From: Candidatus Egerieousia excrementavium
GTDB lineage: Bacteria > Bacteroidota > Bacteroidia > Bacteroidales > UBA932
Reading direction: 5' to 3'
Length of the DNA: 32,290 nucleotides
Assembly: GCA_017694275.1 (NCBI GenBank)
Contig: JADINB010000066.1
Location: 1 to 32,290, forward strand
Shown here: piece by piece, positions 14,874-24,646 of the stretch
How positions within the stretch are numbered: the first letter of the stretch is position 1
How the letters are laid out: each line of letters starts with the position of its first letter
The notes under the pieces: generated by a model
Database searches by the model: none
What the model was told of the DNA's origin: nothing
Seen by the model: only the letters and a program-made list of their open reading frames with translations
Made by a program: the position numbers and the translations under genes

Positions 14874-16991
14874 TTATTCCTCATCGTCGGCTACTCTTCT
14901 GTTACCTGATTTCTCGATAACCTCCTTGGCCAATGTAGCAGGCAACTCTGCATAATGAGAGAATGTCATTGTACTTGTTGCCCTTCCAGACGTAAGAGTT
15001 CTCAATATAGTTACATAACCAAACTGCTCTGAGAGCGGAACTTTGGCATTTACAATTCTCGCATTACCCTTGGAATCCATGCTGGTAATCTGTCCGCGGC
15101 GCTTGTTCAAGTCACCGATAACGTCACCCATATACTCCTCGGGAGTTACAACTTCAAGAGACATGATAGGCTCCATGATTACGGGAGATGCCTTTGGCAG
15201 TGCCTTTCTGAAGGCCTGGCGGGCACATATCTCGAATGAGAGCGCATCTGAATCCACAGGGTGGAACGAACCGTCCTTAAGCACAACCTTCATTGAAGTC
15301 ACCTCATAACCTGCAAGCACACCGTTTGCCATTGCAGACTTGAATCCTTTCTCTACGGCAGGAATAAACTCCTTGGGAATATTTCCGCCCTTGACCTCGT
15401 CTACGAACTGCAATCCGGTAACGCCTTCGTCTGCGGGACCTATCTCTACGATGATATCGGCAAACTTACCTCTACCACCGGTCTGTTTCTTGAACACCTC
15501 TCTATGCTGCACGGTTGAGAGAATAGCCTCCTTATAGTTAACCTGAGGCGCACCCTGGTTAATCTCCACGCCAAACTCCCTCTTGAGACGGTCTACGATA
15601 ATATCGAGGTGAAGCTCACCCATACCGCTTATGATTGTCTGGCCAGTCTCATGGTCTGACTTTACGGTAAACGTAGGGTCTTCCTCTGCGAGCTTGCCCA
15701 AAGCGATTCCGAGCTTGTCAAGATCTTTCTGGGTCTTGGGCTCTACCGCCAGTCCGATGACCGGATCGGGGAAAGTCATAGACTCCAGAACTATAGGATG
15801 GTTTTCGTCGCAAATCGTATCTCCGGTTCTCAAATCCTTGAAGCCCACTGCGGCACATATATCGCCAGCCTCTACAAAATCTATCGGATTCTGCTTGTTT
15901 GAGTGCATCTGATAAAGACGGGCCACACGCTCTTTTTTGTCGGAACGGGTATTGAGCACATAACTTCCAGCATCCAGTTTTCCCGAATAGGCTCTCATGA
16001 ATGCAAGTCTTCCCACAAACGGGTCTGTTGCAATCTTGAAAACCAGAGCGCAGAACGGCTCCTTAACGGTAGAATGACGGACCTCAGGCTCGTTTGTCTT
16101 GGGATTTACACCCTCCACCGCATTTTTGTCGAGAGGAGAAGGAAGATACCTTATAATTGCGTCAAGCAGGAACTGAACACCTTTGTTCTTGAATGAAGAA
16201 CCGCAGCAAACCGGAACGGCGGCCATATCTATGGTAGCCTTTCTCAAGGCTGCAATAATCTCCTCGTCCGTAATTTTTGCAGGATCATCAAAGAACTTCT
16301 CCATCAGAGCGTCGTCATACTCCGCAACAGACTCTATAAGTTTGCCCCTCCACTCTTCTGCCTCTGCGCGAAGATGCTCGGGAATCTCTCTCACTTCATA
16401 ATTTACCAGATCCTTGCTCTCCTGATCGTAGAAATAGCCCTTCATGGCTATAAGGTCTATAATACCCTGGAACTTGTCTTCCGCTCCGATAGGAAGGCAG
16501 ATAGGAACAGCATTTGCACCAAGCTTCTCTTTTATTTCGCTTACAACTGCAAGAAAATCGGCACCGATACGGTCCATCTTGTTCACGTAGGCGATTTTGG
16601 GAACCTTGTATTTGTCGGCCTGTCTCCATACTGTCTCAGACTGCGGCTGTACGCGGCCTACAGCACAGAATGTGGCAACAGTTCCGTCCAATACACGCAA
16701 AGACCTCTCTACTTCGACCGTAAAGTCTACGTGGCCCGGAGTGTCAATCAGGTTGATCTGATATGTCTCGTTCAGATAGTGCCAGAATGCTGTAGTTGCA
16801 GCAGAAGTGATTGTAATGCCTCTCTCCTGCTCCTGAACCATCCAGTCCATTGTAGCGGCACCTTCATGAACCTCTCCGATTTTGTGGGTCTTTCCGGTGT
16901 AGTACAAAATTCTCTCTGAAGTTGTAGTTTTACCGGCATCAATATGGGCCATGATACCGATATTTCTGGTGTATTTTAAATCTCTTGCCAT
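14874..16991 (-). CDS. fusA: Elongation factor G
   Basis: A 705-residue translational GTPase that drives translocation of mRNA and tRNA on the ribosome. The P loop AHIDAGKTT is at residues 15-23, DTPGHVDF at 83-90 and NKMDR near 137. All the standard domains follow, to a C-terminal region with [17 protein letters not shown] in the form [17 protein letters not shown]. The GTPase residues are intact, so this is the main EF-G and not a GTPase-deficient paralogue. It lies 11 nt after rpsG and 26 nt before rpsJ in the str operon. Confidence 0.98.
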   Translation of the reverse strand: MARDLKYTRNIGIMAHIDAGKTTTSERILYYTGKTHKIGEVHEGAATMDWMVQEQERGITITSAATTAFWHYLNETYQINLIDTPGHVDFTVEVERSLRVLDGTVATFCAVGRVQPQSETVWRQADKYKVPKIAYVNKMDRIGADFLAVVSEIKEKLGANAVPICLPIGAEDKFQGIIDLIAMKGYFYDQESKDLVNYEVREIPEHLRAEAEEWRGKLIESVAEYDDALMEKFFDDPAKITDEEIIAALRKATIDMAAVPVCCGSSFKNKGVQFLLDAIIRYLPSPLDKNAVEGVNPKTNEPEVRHSTVKEPFCALVFKIATDPFVGRLAFMRAYSGKLDAGSYVLNTRSDKKERVARLYQMHSNKQNPIDFVEAGDICAAVGFKDLRTGDTICDENHPIVLESMTFPDPVIGLAVEPKTQKDLDKLGIALGKLAEEDPTFTVKSDHETGQTIISGMGELHLDIIVDRLKREFGVEINQGAPQVNYKEAILSTVQHREVFKKQTGGRGKFADIIVEIGPADEGVTGLQFVDEVKGGNIPKEFIPAVEKGFKSAMANGVLAGYEVTSMKVVLKDGSFHPVDSDALSFEICARQAFRKALPKASPVIMEPIMSLEVVTPEEYMGDVIGDLNKRRGQITSMDSKGNARIVNAKVPLSEQFGYVTILRTLTSGRATSTMTFSHYAELPATLAKEVIEKSGNRRVADDEE

Positions 16992-17002
16992 TTAATTTTT
17001 AA

Positions 17003-17479
17003 TTAAAAACGGAAATGAGCAAATGCTTTGTTGGCCTCAGCCATCTTGTGCATGTCCTCCTTTCTCTTGAAGGCAGCACCTTCGTTATTGTATGCAGCCA
17101 GTATCTCTGCAGCTAATTTTTCAGCCATTGAGTGGCCCGAGCGTTTACGAGCATAAAGTATCATATTCTTCATACTCAATGAAATCTTCCTTTCGGGACG
17201 CACCTCTGTAGGAACCTGGAAGTTTGCACCACCCACCCTGCGGCTCTTTACCTCTACCTGGGGGGTTACGTTTTCCAATGCCTTCTTCCAAATTTCCAGT
17301 GGAGCCTTGTCAGAATCTTTCATCTTCTCGCCAATCAAGTCGATTGATTTGTAAAAAATAGCGTAAGCGATACTCTTCTTCCCCTGCAACATAAGATTGT
17401 TCACGAAACGGGTAACCATTACATCGTGAAATTTCGGATCAGGAAGTAGAATCCTTCTTTTCGGCTTCGTTTTTCTCAT
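17003..17479 (-). CDS. rpsG: 30S ribosomal protein S7
   Basis: 158 residues, normal for S7, which nucleates assembly of the 30S head on 16S rRNA. Visible family text includes [39 protein letters not shown] in the form [16 protein letters not shown], and [12 protein letters not shown]. It starts 28 nt after rpsL and ends 11 nt before fusA. Confidence 0.98.
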   Translation of the reverse strand: MRKTKPKRRILLPDPKFHDVMVTRFVNNLMLQGKKSIAYAIFYKSIDLIGEKMKDSDKAPLEIWKKALENVTPQVEVKSRRVGGANFQVPTEVRPERKISLSMKNMILYARKRSGHSMAEKLAAEILAAYNNEGAAFKRKEDMHKMAEANKAFAHFRF

Positions 17480-17507
17480 TTTTTTGAAATTTTAAATGAT
17501 TAATGAC

Positions 17508-17891
17508 TTACTTCTTAGCCGGCTTCGGTCTCTTTGCACCGTAAAGCGAACGCGACTGTTTGCGCCCGTCTACGCCTGCAGTATCCAACGCCCCTCTAAG
17601 AATGTGATAACGTACTCCGGGAAGGTCCTTTACACGACCGCCACGAACAAGAACAATAGAGTGTTCCTGCAAGTTGTGTCCTTCTCCCGGGATGTAGGCA
17701 TTCACCTCTTTCTGATTTGTCAACCTCACGCGGGCAACCTTGCGCATTGCCGAGTTAGGCTTCTTGGGAGTTGTAGTGTAAACACGTACACATACTCCGC
17801 GTCTTTGAGGACATGCATCCAGCGCACGAGACTTTGATTTCTCTACGATAGTCTCGCGACCGTTGCGTACTAACTGTTGAATTGTTGGCAT
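17508..17891 (-). CDS. rpsL: 30S ribosomal protein S12
   Basis: 127 residues, part of the decoding centre. Contains the conserved [18 protein letters not shown] and [11 protein letters not shown] segments and [13 protein letters not shown]. The lysines that are changed in streptomycin-resistant strains (in KKPNS and RVKDLPG) are wild type. It is the first gene of the str operon, about 53 nt downstream of the promoter -7 box. Confidence 0.98.
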   Translation of the reverse strand: MPTIQQLVRNGRETIVEKSKSRALDACPQRRGVCVRVYTTTPKKPNSAMRKVARVRLTNQKEVNAYIPGEGHNLQEHSIVLVRGGRVKDLPGVRYHILRGALDTAGVDGRKQSRSLYGAKRPKPAKK

Positions 17892-17943
17892 AATTAATTG
17901 TTAATCTTTATTTTACCTAAACATCCGTATATAAAACGGGTTG

Positions 17944-17974
17944 CAAAGATACAATTAATTTCTTGAATGCCAAA
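17944..17974 (-). promoter_or_regulatory. Promoter of the str operon
   Basis: On the minus strand TTTG (17971-17974), exactly 19 nt, then TATCTTTG (17944-17951): a textbook Bacteroidota promoter. The leader to rpsL is about 45 nt. Confidence 0.85.
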
Positions 17975-17988
17975 ATTCAAAGAAATTT

Positions 17989-19656
17989 TTACAGGGCATA
18001 CAGGACTATCAGCTGGGCCGTAAGCACCCTCAAGAACATTACGAGAGGATATACGGTAGCATAAGCCACAGCCGGATAGTTGCTTGCAGATATGGAGTTT
18101 GAATAGGCAAGTGCAGGGGGGTCAGTGGTGCTTCCCGCTATCAGACCTATGATTGTAAAGTAATTCTGCTTGTATATGAACCTGGCCAGAACGGAAACTA
18201 TCAGCAAAGGTATCACGGTTATCATAAAACCGTATCCTACCCATTTATATCCTCCCTCGAGCAGAGTCTCCACAAAGTTTTCTCCCGCTCCCAGACCGAC
18301 AGCCGCAAGGAAAAGCGATATGCCCACCTCACGCAACATTATGTTGGCGCTTTGTGTAGTATATGTTATAAAACCTAGCTTGTAGCCGAAACGGCTTATG
18401 AGAATGGCGATTATCAGAGGTCCGCCGGCCAGTCCGAGTTTGACGGGCTGAGGAATTCCGGGCAGCATGAAAGGAATCGAACCGAACAGCACTCCCACCG
18501 CTATGCCAAAGAAAATCGTAATCAGATGAGGCTCTCTCAACCTTTTCAGCGAGTTGCCGAAATAGCGGGCCAGCCCCTCCACGCTCGATTCGTCGCCCAC
18601 AACCAGGACCCTGTCTCCTATCTGCAGTTCCAGTTCTCCGTCGGCCACAAGGTCTACGCCAGAACGGGTAACACGGGTTATGTTCACCCCGAACAGAGAA
18701 CGCACCTTGAGTTCGCTCAATGTCTTTCCGTTTATCTCGGAACGGGTTATGACAACCTTCTTCATTATAAGCTGCGAATCCAGATCAAGCCACTGGTCGA
18801 ATGTCATGTCAATGGATTTCCCGATAAATGAGGTTATTGCCTCTACCGAATCTGACGAGGTTATTATCAGCAGCTTGTCGCCCTCGCTCAATACAGATTG
18901 CGAGGTAGGGATTTCTATCCTGCCGCTTGAATGGTACATGCGTGATATTACAAAACTCTTTTCTATCAGACCGTGAAGCTGCTCAATACTTTTCCCGAAT
19001 ATCGCATTGTTATGCACCTCTACAGATATTTTGGTCGTGACCCCGCCTGCCTTTGCGCTCTCCTGGTCGATCTTATAATTCTCCCTGTCGAGCTTTATCC
19101 TGAAAATATACCTTATGGCCACCATGGAGCCTATGATGCCAAGCACACCAAGCGGATAAGCCATTGCGTAGCCCAGCGCTATGTCTGGATTTGCAGAACC
19201 CATGACATCGCTGTATGTCTGCTGCGCCGCACCAAGACCGGGCGTATTTGTAACGGCGCCGCACAGAATGCCGGTCATCACAACCAGGTCTTCTCCAGTT
19301 ACAAAATGAATTATTATGGCTGTGGCACAACCGAGCAGCACTATCATTGTTGCCAGCAGGTTCATTGTCACCCCGCCCTTTTTAAATGAGGAAAAGAATC
19401 CGGGCCCCACCTGCATTCCTATGGAAAACACAAACAATATGAGACCGAACTCCTTTACGAAATCCAGAATGGCCGCATCTACCAGAATCTTGAAGTGGCT
19501 CAGGGCAATTCCGGTAAAGAGAATCAGCGTGACACCAAGAGAGATTCCGCCGATTTTTATTTTACCCAATAATATTCCGACAGCAATGGTTATAGCTATA
19601 ATAAAGATAGAATGCGCTATTCCACTGCCTGTTACCAATTGTAAAAACCAACTCAT
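17989..19656 (-). CDS. AspT/YidE-family membrane transporter with TrkA-C domains
   Basis: A 555-residue inner-membrane protein. About five membrane segments occupy residues 10-190. Two cytoplasmic RCK/TrkA-C ligand-binding domains lie at about 205-285 and 290-370; the second holds GDRVLVVGDESSVEGLARYFG. A second membrane half follows at about 380-555. This is the aspartate:alanine exchanger (AAE) family layout, as in YidE and YbjL. Family members exchange dicarboxylates or amino acids, but the substrate here cannot be assigned. It stands alone with its own TACTTTTG promoter box and is not part of the ribosomal protein operon downstream. Confidence 0.87.
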   Translation of the reverse strand: MSWFLQLVTGSGIAHSIFIIAITIAVGILLGKIKIGGISLGVTLILFTGIALSHFKILVDAAILDFVKEFGLILFVFSIGMQVGPGFFSSFKKGGVTMNLLATMIVLLGCATAIIIHFVTGEDLVVMTGILCGAVTNTPGLGAAQQTYSDVMGSANPDIALGYAMAYPLGVLGIIGSMVAIRYIFRIKLDRENYKIDQESAKAGGVTTKISVEVHNNAIFGKSIEQLHGLIEKSFVISRMYHSSGRIEIPTSQSVLSEGDKLLIITSSDSVEAITSFIGKSIDMTFDQWLDLDSQLIMKKVVITRSEINGKTLSELKVRSLFGVNITRVTRSGVDLVADGELELQIGDRVLVVGDESSVEGLARYFGNSLKRLREPHLITIFFGIAVGVLFGSIPFMLPGIPQPVKLGLAGGPLIIAILISRFGYKLGFITYTTQSANIMLREVGISLFLAAVGLGAGENFVETLLEGGYKWVGYGFMITVIPLLIVSVLARFIYKQNYFTIIGLIAGSTTDPPALAYSNSISASNYPAVAYATVYPLVMFLRVLTAQLIVLYAL

Positions 19657-19675
19657 CCTTATTCCTTTTGCGCGG

Positions 19676-19683
19676 CAAAAGTA
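19676..19683 (-). promoter_or_regulatory. -7 promoter box of the AspT-like gene
   Basis: TACTTTTG on the minus strand fits TAnnTTTG and lies 19 nt before the ATG, in the short gap after fbp. Confidence 0.5.
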
Positions 19684-19690
19684 ATATTAT

Positions 19691-21649
19691 TTATTTTCTT
19701 ATCAAACCGTTTCTATATGCGCGCAAAAGTTGTTTGAGATCTTCTATCTGTTCTATAAGGCTTTTCCCTATGTCTGTATCCCTTACAAGTTTCCTGTTTT
19801 CGGCAAATTCCACCACCTTGGTCTCCGAAATAATGTCAATGCCCTCTTCTATGGCTTTTTCTATGGATTCAAACGGCACATGCTGTACAAGTTTAAGCCC
19901 GTAAGAGTTGTATATCAAGGTATAGCCGGCAATACCGGTCTCTTCTCTATATGGTTTTGAAAAGCCACCGTCTATGACAAGCAGTTTCCCTCCAGCCTTT
20001 ATGGGGGTCTCACCCTTCTTTGTCTTGACCGGTATGTGACCGTTTATTATATGCGAATTTTCGAGCTGGGTTATTCCGAACTCCAGCAGAATCTTCTCGC
20101 ATATTTCCCTGTTGTTCTTCAAGGTGTAGTAAACTCCCTTGTTTTCCTTCTGCAACTCTTTTTCCGCAAGGAAATATCTTTCAAAAGTGGCCATTCTGTC
20201 TTTGTCGAACGGAGGAGAAGCCGGGCCGCACCACAGGTACCAAATGAAATCCTTGCCGTAATTTTTGGCTACGGAGCCCTCATCACCGAAATAGGCGCTG
20301 CGCACAAGCTGCTCGATCTTGTCGAAAAGGCTCTTTCCCGAATAGTCGCGCCCCTCTATTCTTACCACCTTGAAAGAACCGTCTTCATTCAATGGCACGG
20401 AGCCGTGATAGAGCAGGTTGGAATTCCTCACAAGATAGAGTGAACCATGGTCATAGAGACAATGCATGTGCCTTGCAAGCTTTGAACTTGTTGTAAAGCT
20501 GTGGGTCAGCTGCTCAATGACATCTCTCTCTTCTGCCGTAAGCTCGTAAGGCCTTTCAGGGTCTATTGTAGGGAAATTCGCATCCTTAAGCCGGTACTCC
20601 GCGCCGTTTATTGATATGGTTCCCCTGTCATAGTCTATAAGATGCAGAAGGCGCCTGTCTTCCATCCCGAACTCTTCCCTGCGTGCGATAATCTGTCCTT
20701 CCAGCTTGAACTGTATTACCGATATTGCCTTGTGCATTTTTGACACAAGATGTTCCTGACGCGAGTTGATAGGTTCGTCTTCATTGATTTTCGGACGGAA
20801 AACCGTACATGGATCATCTTTGTAAATATCCATTGCAAAGGTAGCCAGCGGCAGCAGGTTGATGCCGTACCCCTCTTCCAGTGTCGCGAAATTCGCATAC
20901 CTGAAACACATTCTCAACACGTTTGCGACACAGGCTTCGCTTCCGCAGGCGGCCCCCATCCATACAAGGTCATGGTTTCCCCACTGAATGTCGAAATTAT
21001 GGTAATTACATAGCGTATCCAGGATTATGTGCGCACCCGGGCCACGGTCATAAATATCACCTATTATATGGAGCGAATCTATCGTAAGTCTCTTTATGAG
21101 ATTGCAGATTGCTATGATGAAATGGTCTGCCCTCCCTGTCGAGACTATTGTCTCGAGTATTGCCATTATATAGGCATGCTTGTTTGCCTCTTCTGCCTTG
21201 GATTCATGCAACAGCTCCTCTATTATATAGGAGTATTCTGGCGGAAGGGCTTTCCTTACCTTGGAGCGGGTATATTTTGAGGAGACTACTGCACACACCT
21301 TGATAAGCCTCATCAACTCTACCTTATACCACTCGGTCATGGCCTTTTCCTTCTGCTTCACTATTTTGAGTTTCCCTTCGGGATAGTATATAAGAGTGCA
21401 CAGGTCTCGCTTCTCAACCTCTCTAAGAGTATTGCCGAACAGTTCCTCCACCTTCCGCTTTATAACTCCCGATGCAGTTCTGAGCACATGGTCAAAGGCT
21501 TCGTTTTCACCATGCAGATCGGTAACAAAGTGCTCCGTACCCTTGGGGAGGTTCAATATTGCCTCCAGATTTATGATTTCAGTACTTGCTGCCTGAACGG
21601 TCGGGAAGCTTTTCGCCAACAGTTGCAGATATTTCAAATCTCGTTTCAT
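19691..21649 (-). CDS. fbp: Fructose-1,6-bisphosphatase, class III
   Basis: A 652-residue cytoplasmic gluconeogenic enzyme that removes the 1-phosphate from fructose 1,6-bisphosphate. The metallophosphatase metal-binding motifs are visible: FVTDLHGENEAFDHVL near residue 42, GDIYDRGPGAH near 197, WGNHDLVWMGAACG near 220 and IINGHIPVKTKKGE near 535. The length matches the class III family, found in Bacillota and Bacteroidota, and not the 330-residue class I or II enzymes. It is divergent from the superoxide dismutase gene and 34 nt upstream of the AspT-like gene. Confidence 0.95.
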   Translation of the reverse strand: MKRDLKYLQLLAKSFPTVQAASTEIINLEAILNLPKGTEHFVTDLHGENEAFDHVLRTASGVIKRKVEELFGNTLREVEKRDLCTLIYYPEGKLKIVKQKEKAMTEWYKVELMRLIKVCAVVSSKYTRSKVRKALPPEYSYIIEELLHESKAEEANKHAYIMAILETIVSTGRADHFIIAICNLIKRLTIDSLHIIGDIYDRGPGAHIILDTLCNYHNFDIQWGNHDLVWMGAACGSEACVANVLRMCFRYANFATLEEGYGINLLPLATFAMDIYKDDPCTVFRPKINEDEPINSRQEHLVSKMHKAISVIQFKLEGQIIARREEFGMEDRRLLHLIDYDRGTISINGAEYRLKDANFPTIDPERPYELTAEERDVIEQLTHSFTTSSKLARHMHCLYDHGSLYLVRNSNLLYHGSVPLNEDGSFKVVRIEGRDYSGKSLFDKIEQLVRSAYFGDEGSVAKNYGKDFIWYLWCGPASPPFDKDRMATFERYFLAEKELQKENKGVYYTLKNNREICEKILLEFGITQLENSHIINGHIPVKTKKGETPIKAGGKLLVIDGGFSKPYREETGIAGYTLIYNSYGLKLVQHVPFESIEKAIEEGIDIISETKVVEFAENRKLVRDTDIGKSLIEQIEDLKQLLRAYRNGLIRK

Positions 21650-21668
21650 CTGAAAAATTCCAAAAATG

Positions 21669-21676
21669 CAAAACTA
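21669..21676 (-). promoter_or_regulatory. -7 promoter box of fbp
   Basis: TAGTTTTG on the minus strand, 19 nt before the fbp ATG, in the 69-nt gap shared with the sod promoter. Confidence 0.5.
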
Positions 21677-21692
21677 ATATAAACATTATTTT

Positions 21693-21700
21693 TATATTTG
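21693..21700 (+). promoter_or_regulatory. -7 promoter box of the superoxide dismutase gene
   Basis: TATATTTG fits TAnnTTTG and ends 18 nt before the chosen sod ATG at 21719. It overlaps the longer version of the frame, which supports the shorter start. Confidence 0.55.
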
Positions 21701-21718
21701 TATATAAAATTTACTGCC

Positions 21719-22297
21719 ATGAAATTCAAATTACCAGAATTGCCGTACGCACAGGGAAGTCTTGAGCCGGCAATATCCAGACAAACCATGGAATTCCATT
21801 ACGGAAAGCACCTGCAGACCTACATCGACAACCTTAACAAGCTTATCGAGGGCACACCTTTCGCAGAAATGCCGTTGGAGCAGATTGTAAAGCAGTCCGA
21901 CGGAGGAATTTTCAACAATGCAGCCCAGACGTTCAACCACACTTTCTACTTTGAGACATTCTCTCCGAACGGGCAAAGACATCCGGAGGGGAAACTGGCA
22001 AAAGCCATCGAAAAGAAATGGGGAAACTTTGAAGCCTTCAGGGAGGAGTTCTCTGCCGCTGCCGTATCGCTCTTCGGAAGCGGATGGTCATGGCTCAGCA
22101 AAAATGCAGACGGGGAGCTGACAATAACCAAGGAATCCAATGCGGGCTGCCCGCTGACATCTGGGCTTGTGCCCCTTCTCACAATAGACGTATGGGAACA
22201 TGCCTATTATCTCGACTGCCAGAACAGGCGTGCCGAATATGTAAAGAAACTCTGGGACATTATTGACTGGAGCATTGTAGAGAAGAGATTCGAATAG
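21719..22297 (+). CDS. sodB: Superoxide dismutase, iron/manganese family
   Basis: A 192-residue cytoplasmic enzyme that converts superoxide to oxygen and hydrogen peroxide. The frame opens at 21698, but MKFKLPELPY is the family's usual start and the promoter box ends at 21700. Metal ligands are His27 (EFHYGKH), His74 (FNHTFYF), Asp157 and His161 (DVWEHAYY). Gln70 in NNAAQ is at the position typical of iron enzymes; related Bacteroides and Porphyromonas enzymes can use iron or manganese. It is convergent with the MATE gene, with 11 nt between the two stop codons. Confidence 0.95.
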   Translation: MKFKLPELPYAQGSLEPAISRQTMEFHYGKHLQTYIDNLNKLIEGTPFAEMPLEQIVKQSDGGIFNNAAQTFNHTFYFETFSPNGQRHPEGKLAKAIEKKWGNFEAFREEFSAAAVSLFGSGWSWLSKNADGELTITKESNAGCPLTSGLVPLLTIDVWEHAYYLDCQNRRAEYVKKLWDIIDWSIVEKRFE

Positions 22298-22308
22298 CAC
22301 GATGCCTG

Positions 22309-23631
22309 TCAGGCCCCTATATGAAACACCTTTCTTTTTGCAAACATGGAAAGGTAAAGACTTCTGACCAATAGGTGTACCATGAACGCAACCATAAGCG
22401 CCTGGACACCTATTGAGTTTTTAAGCAGGAAATATGCGGCAAAAAAACCTACCACAGAATATATCATACTGTTTCTGATAGTTTTTGAAGCTGTGGCCCC
22501 TATGAAGATTCCGTCCCATGTAAAGGCAATGCAACTCATCAGAGGCATTATAAGCAGCCAGGGCATGAAGGGGCCGGTAGCCTCTATTACCTGGGTATCG
22601 TTCGTAAGAATCCTGACAAACATCTCTCCTTCCAGAGCGTAAGCCAATGTAGAGACCGCAGCTATCGAAAGGCACCATATAAAAATCACCTTTACGGCCT
22701 TCCTGAGTGACTGGCCATCGTTTGCTCCTGTATATCTTCCTACCAGGGCCTCGCCTGCATAGGCGAACCCATCTATAAAATATGAGTAGAGCAACAGGAG
22801 TTTCATCATTATCGTACATACTGCCAGCATAAGATCTCCGAACGTGGCTGAAAGTGCCGTAAACCCTGAGTAGATGCACAGGAAACAGATGGAGCGTACG
22901 AAAAGATCTGTATTGAGAGAGAAAAACTTCTTTACGCTCTTCATCTGTATGCTGGATTTGAGACTTATATATTTGAAGAGTTTTCTGTAGTAAACCGCCA
23001 TCAGGATTATTGAGAGTACAAGTCCGGTATATTGCGCCACGACCGTACCCATGGCAATGCCCGCAAATCCCATATCTGTATAGAGCGCAAAAAAGACGCT
23101 CGCCACAAAATTGACTCCGTTAACCACAAGATCTACTGTCATCGGGCTTACTGCATTCTGCATTCCTATAAAGAAACCCTTGAACACATAAAGGCCCAGT
23201 GTTGCGGGAGCTGCCCATATTCTTACATAGTAATAGGAGCGGGCCAGCTGCTCCACCTCCGGAGAACATTCTATAAGTGCGAAGGAAGCATTGACATAGA
23301 GCATCTGGATAATCCATATAAGGAAGGCTATCGCGGTAGAGGTGAATATTCCCTGTACAAAGACGCGCATTGCCTCCCTGAAATCCCTGCGTCCATAAGC
23401 CTGCGCCACCATTCCGCTTGTACCCACCCTGAGAAAGCTCATGTTCCAGTAGAGCAGGTCAAAGAGCATTGTGGCAATGGCCACACCCCCTATCATAGCA
23501 GCGTCACCCAATCTTCCGGCTATTGCAAGATCTACCATTCCCACCAATGGCACGGTAATGGTCGCCAGTATGCTGGGAACGGCAATCCTCAATACGTTCC
23601 TGTTCATTGACCCGTTTACGACTAAACTCAT
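22309..23631 (-). CDS. MATE-family efflux transporter
   Basis: A 440-residue inner-membrane protein with about 12 hydrophobic segments, of the multidrug and toxin extrusion family (DinF-like branch). The start MNRNVLRIAVPSILATITVPLVGMVDLAIAG contains the conserved P-x-x-VDxx-IAG core of the first helices, here PLVGMVDLAIAGRLGDA. These proteins export cationic drugs or metabolites using sodium or proton gradients; the substrate is unknown. Its ATG overlaps the rsgA stop (ATGA), so the two are translationally coupled on one mRNA. Confidence 0.92.
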   Translation of the reverse strand: MSLVVNGSMNRNVLRIAVPSILATITVPLVGMVDLAIAGRLGDAAMIGGVAIATMLFDLLYWNMSFLRVGTSGMVAQAYGRRDFREAMRVFVQGIFTSTAIAFLIWIIQMLYVNASFALIECSPEVEQLARSYYYVRIWAAPATLGLYVFKGFFIGMQNAVSPMTVDLVVNGVNFVASVFFALYTDMGFAGIAMGTVVAQYTGLVLSIILMAVYYRKLFKYISLKSSIQMKSVKKFFSLNTDLFVRSICFLCIYSGFTALSATFGDLMLAVCTIMMKLLLLYSYFIDGFAYAGEALVGRYTGANDGQSLRKAVKVIFIWCLSIAAVSTLAYALEGEMFVRILTNDTQVIEATGPFMPWLLIMPLMSCIAFTWDGIFIGATASKTIRNSMIYSVVGFFAAYFLLKNSIGVQALMVAFMVHLLVRSLYLSMFAKRKVFHIGA

Positions 23632-24563
23632 ATTCTGTATTTTCCCTCCTCTTCCAACATTCCCAAATAAGACTCATATCTTTCTGCCGAAATATCTCCG
23701 TTCTCCAACGCTTCCTTTACGGCACAGCCTGGTTCATGGGTATGCGTACATGGGACAAACCTGCAATTGTCCTCAACCTTGAGCATCTCCGGGAAATAGG
23801 CGCTCAGTTCGTATTTGTTGAAATCTACAAGCCCGAACCCGCGGATACCCGGTGAATCTATCAAAAATCCGCCTCCTGAGAGCGGATGCATCTGATAAAA
23901 GGTGGTCGTATGCCTGCCCTGTCTGTGTGAGAGAGAGATTTCGCCTATCTTAAGGTCCAAAGAGGGATCCAGAGCCTTTATGAGAGATGATTTCCCTACA
24001 CCGGACTGCCCCGAAAAAAGCACTATCCTCGCTTTGCACATCTCACGCAACTGCCATATTCCCTCTCCGCCAACCGCAGAACATTCCAGCACCATGTAAC
24101 CAGCCTTTTCATATATATTGCGCAGATGCCCGGCCATCTCTGTCTCATCGGCATTGTAAAGATCCATTTTGTTGATTACCAATGTTACCGGAACACCATA
24201 TGCCTGACATGTTACCAGAAACCTGTCTACAAACGGGAGCTTGATTTGCGGCATGCTTACCGTTACAACCAAAAAGGTCATATCAATATTCGCCGCTATC
24301 ACATGTGCCTGCCGGCTCAGATTTGCAGATTTGCGGATTATGCAGTTCTTGCGCGGCATCACGGCCGATATGACCGCTGCCCCCGAGGCATCGCGTCTGT
24401 ACTCTACCCTGTCTCCCACTGCTACAGGATTGGTGGAATTGAAATCCTTAAGGCGCAATTTTCCCTTTATTACGGCAGGGAAAAGGTTCCATTCCGGCAA
24501 TTCCGTAAGCAGATAATGACTTCCGGTATGTTTCACAACCGTCGCACAGCCTGAAATATTCAT
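23628..24563 (-). CDS. rsgA: Ribosome small-subunit biogenesis GTPase RsgA
   Basis: A 311-residue circularly permuted GTPase that checks late maturation of the 30S subunit. It has an N-terminal OB-fold (VGDRVEY), then the G motifs in permuted order: NKMD at 131-134, GQSGVGKS at 185-192 and DSPG at 236-239. A zinc site of Cys267, Cys272, His274 and Cys280 follows. The frame runs upstream to 24656, which would overlap the divergent prenyl synthase gene by 10 nt. The ATG at 24561-24563 (MNISGCATVV) gives the normal family start. It overlaps the MATE gene by 4 nt at its end. Confidence 0.94.
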   Translation of the reverse strand: MNISGCATVVKHTGSHYLLTELPEWNLFPAVIKGKLRLKDFNSTNPVAVGDRVEYRRDASGAAVISAVMPRKNCIIRKSANLSRQAHVIAANIDMTFLVVTVSMPQIKLPFVDRFLVTCQAYGVPVTLVINKMDLYNADETEMAGHLRNIYEKAGYMVLECSAVGGEGIWQLREMCKARIVLFSGQSGVGKSSLIKALDPSLDLKIGEISLSHRQGRHTTTFYQMHPLSGGGFLIDSPGIRGFGLVDFNKYELSAYFPEMLKVEDNCRFVPCTHTHEPGCAVKEALENGDISAERYESYLGMLEEEGKYRI

Positions 24564-24567
24564 AAAA

Positions 24568-24590
24568 GCGGAGAAATTTTTAGCCTCCGC
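24568..24590 (-). other. Hairpin just upstream of the rsgA start
   Basis: GCGGAG and CTCCGC form a 6-bp stem with an 11-nt AT-rich loop, ending 4 nt before the ATG on the minus strand. The 5' arm includes a GGAGG. It may affect initiation. Confidence 0.4.
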
Positions 24591-24617
24591 GAATATACAA
24601 ATTTGTACAAAATCCAT

Positions 24618-24625
24618 TACCTTTG
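24618..24625 (+). promoter_or_regulatory. -7 promoter box of the polyprenyl synthase gene
   Basis: TACCTTTG fits TAnnTTTG and ends 21 nt before the ATG at 24647. Confidence 0.55.
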
Positions 24626-24646
24626 TTATAGTATAATTCTTGAAAA

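Noticed and set aside
14874-16991. fusA as the GTPase-deficient EF-G2 known from Bacteroides
   Set aside because: The P loop, DTPGH and NKMD motifs are intact and it sits in the str operon, so it is the main EF-G.
22305-22315. GCCTG-T-CAGGC palindrome between the sod and MATE stop codons
   Set aside because: A one-base loop cannot form a hairpin and there is no T run, so it is not called a terminator.
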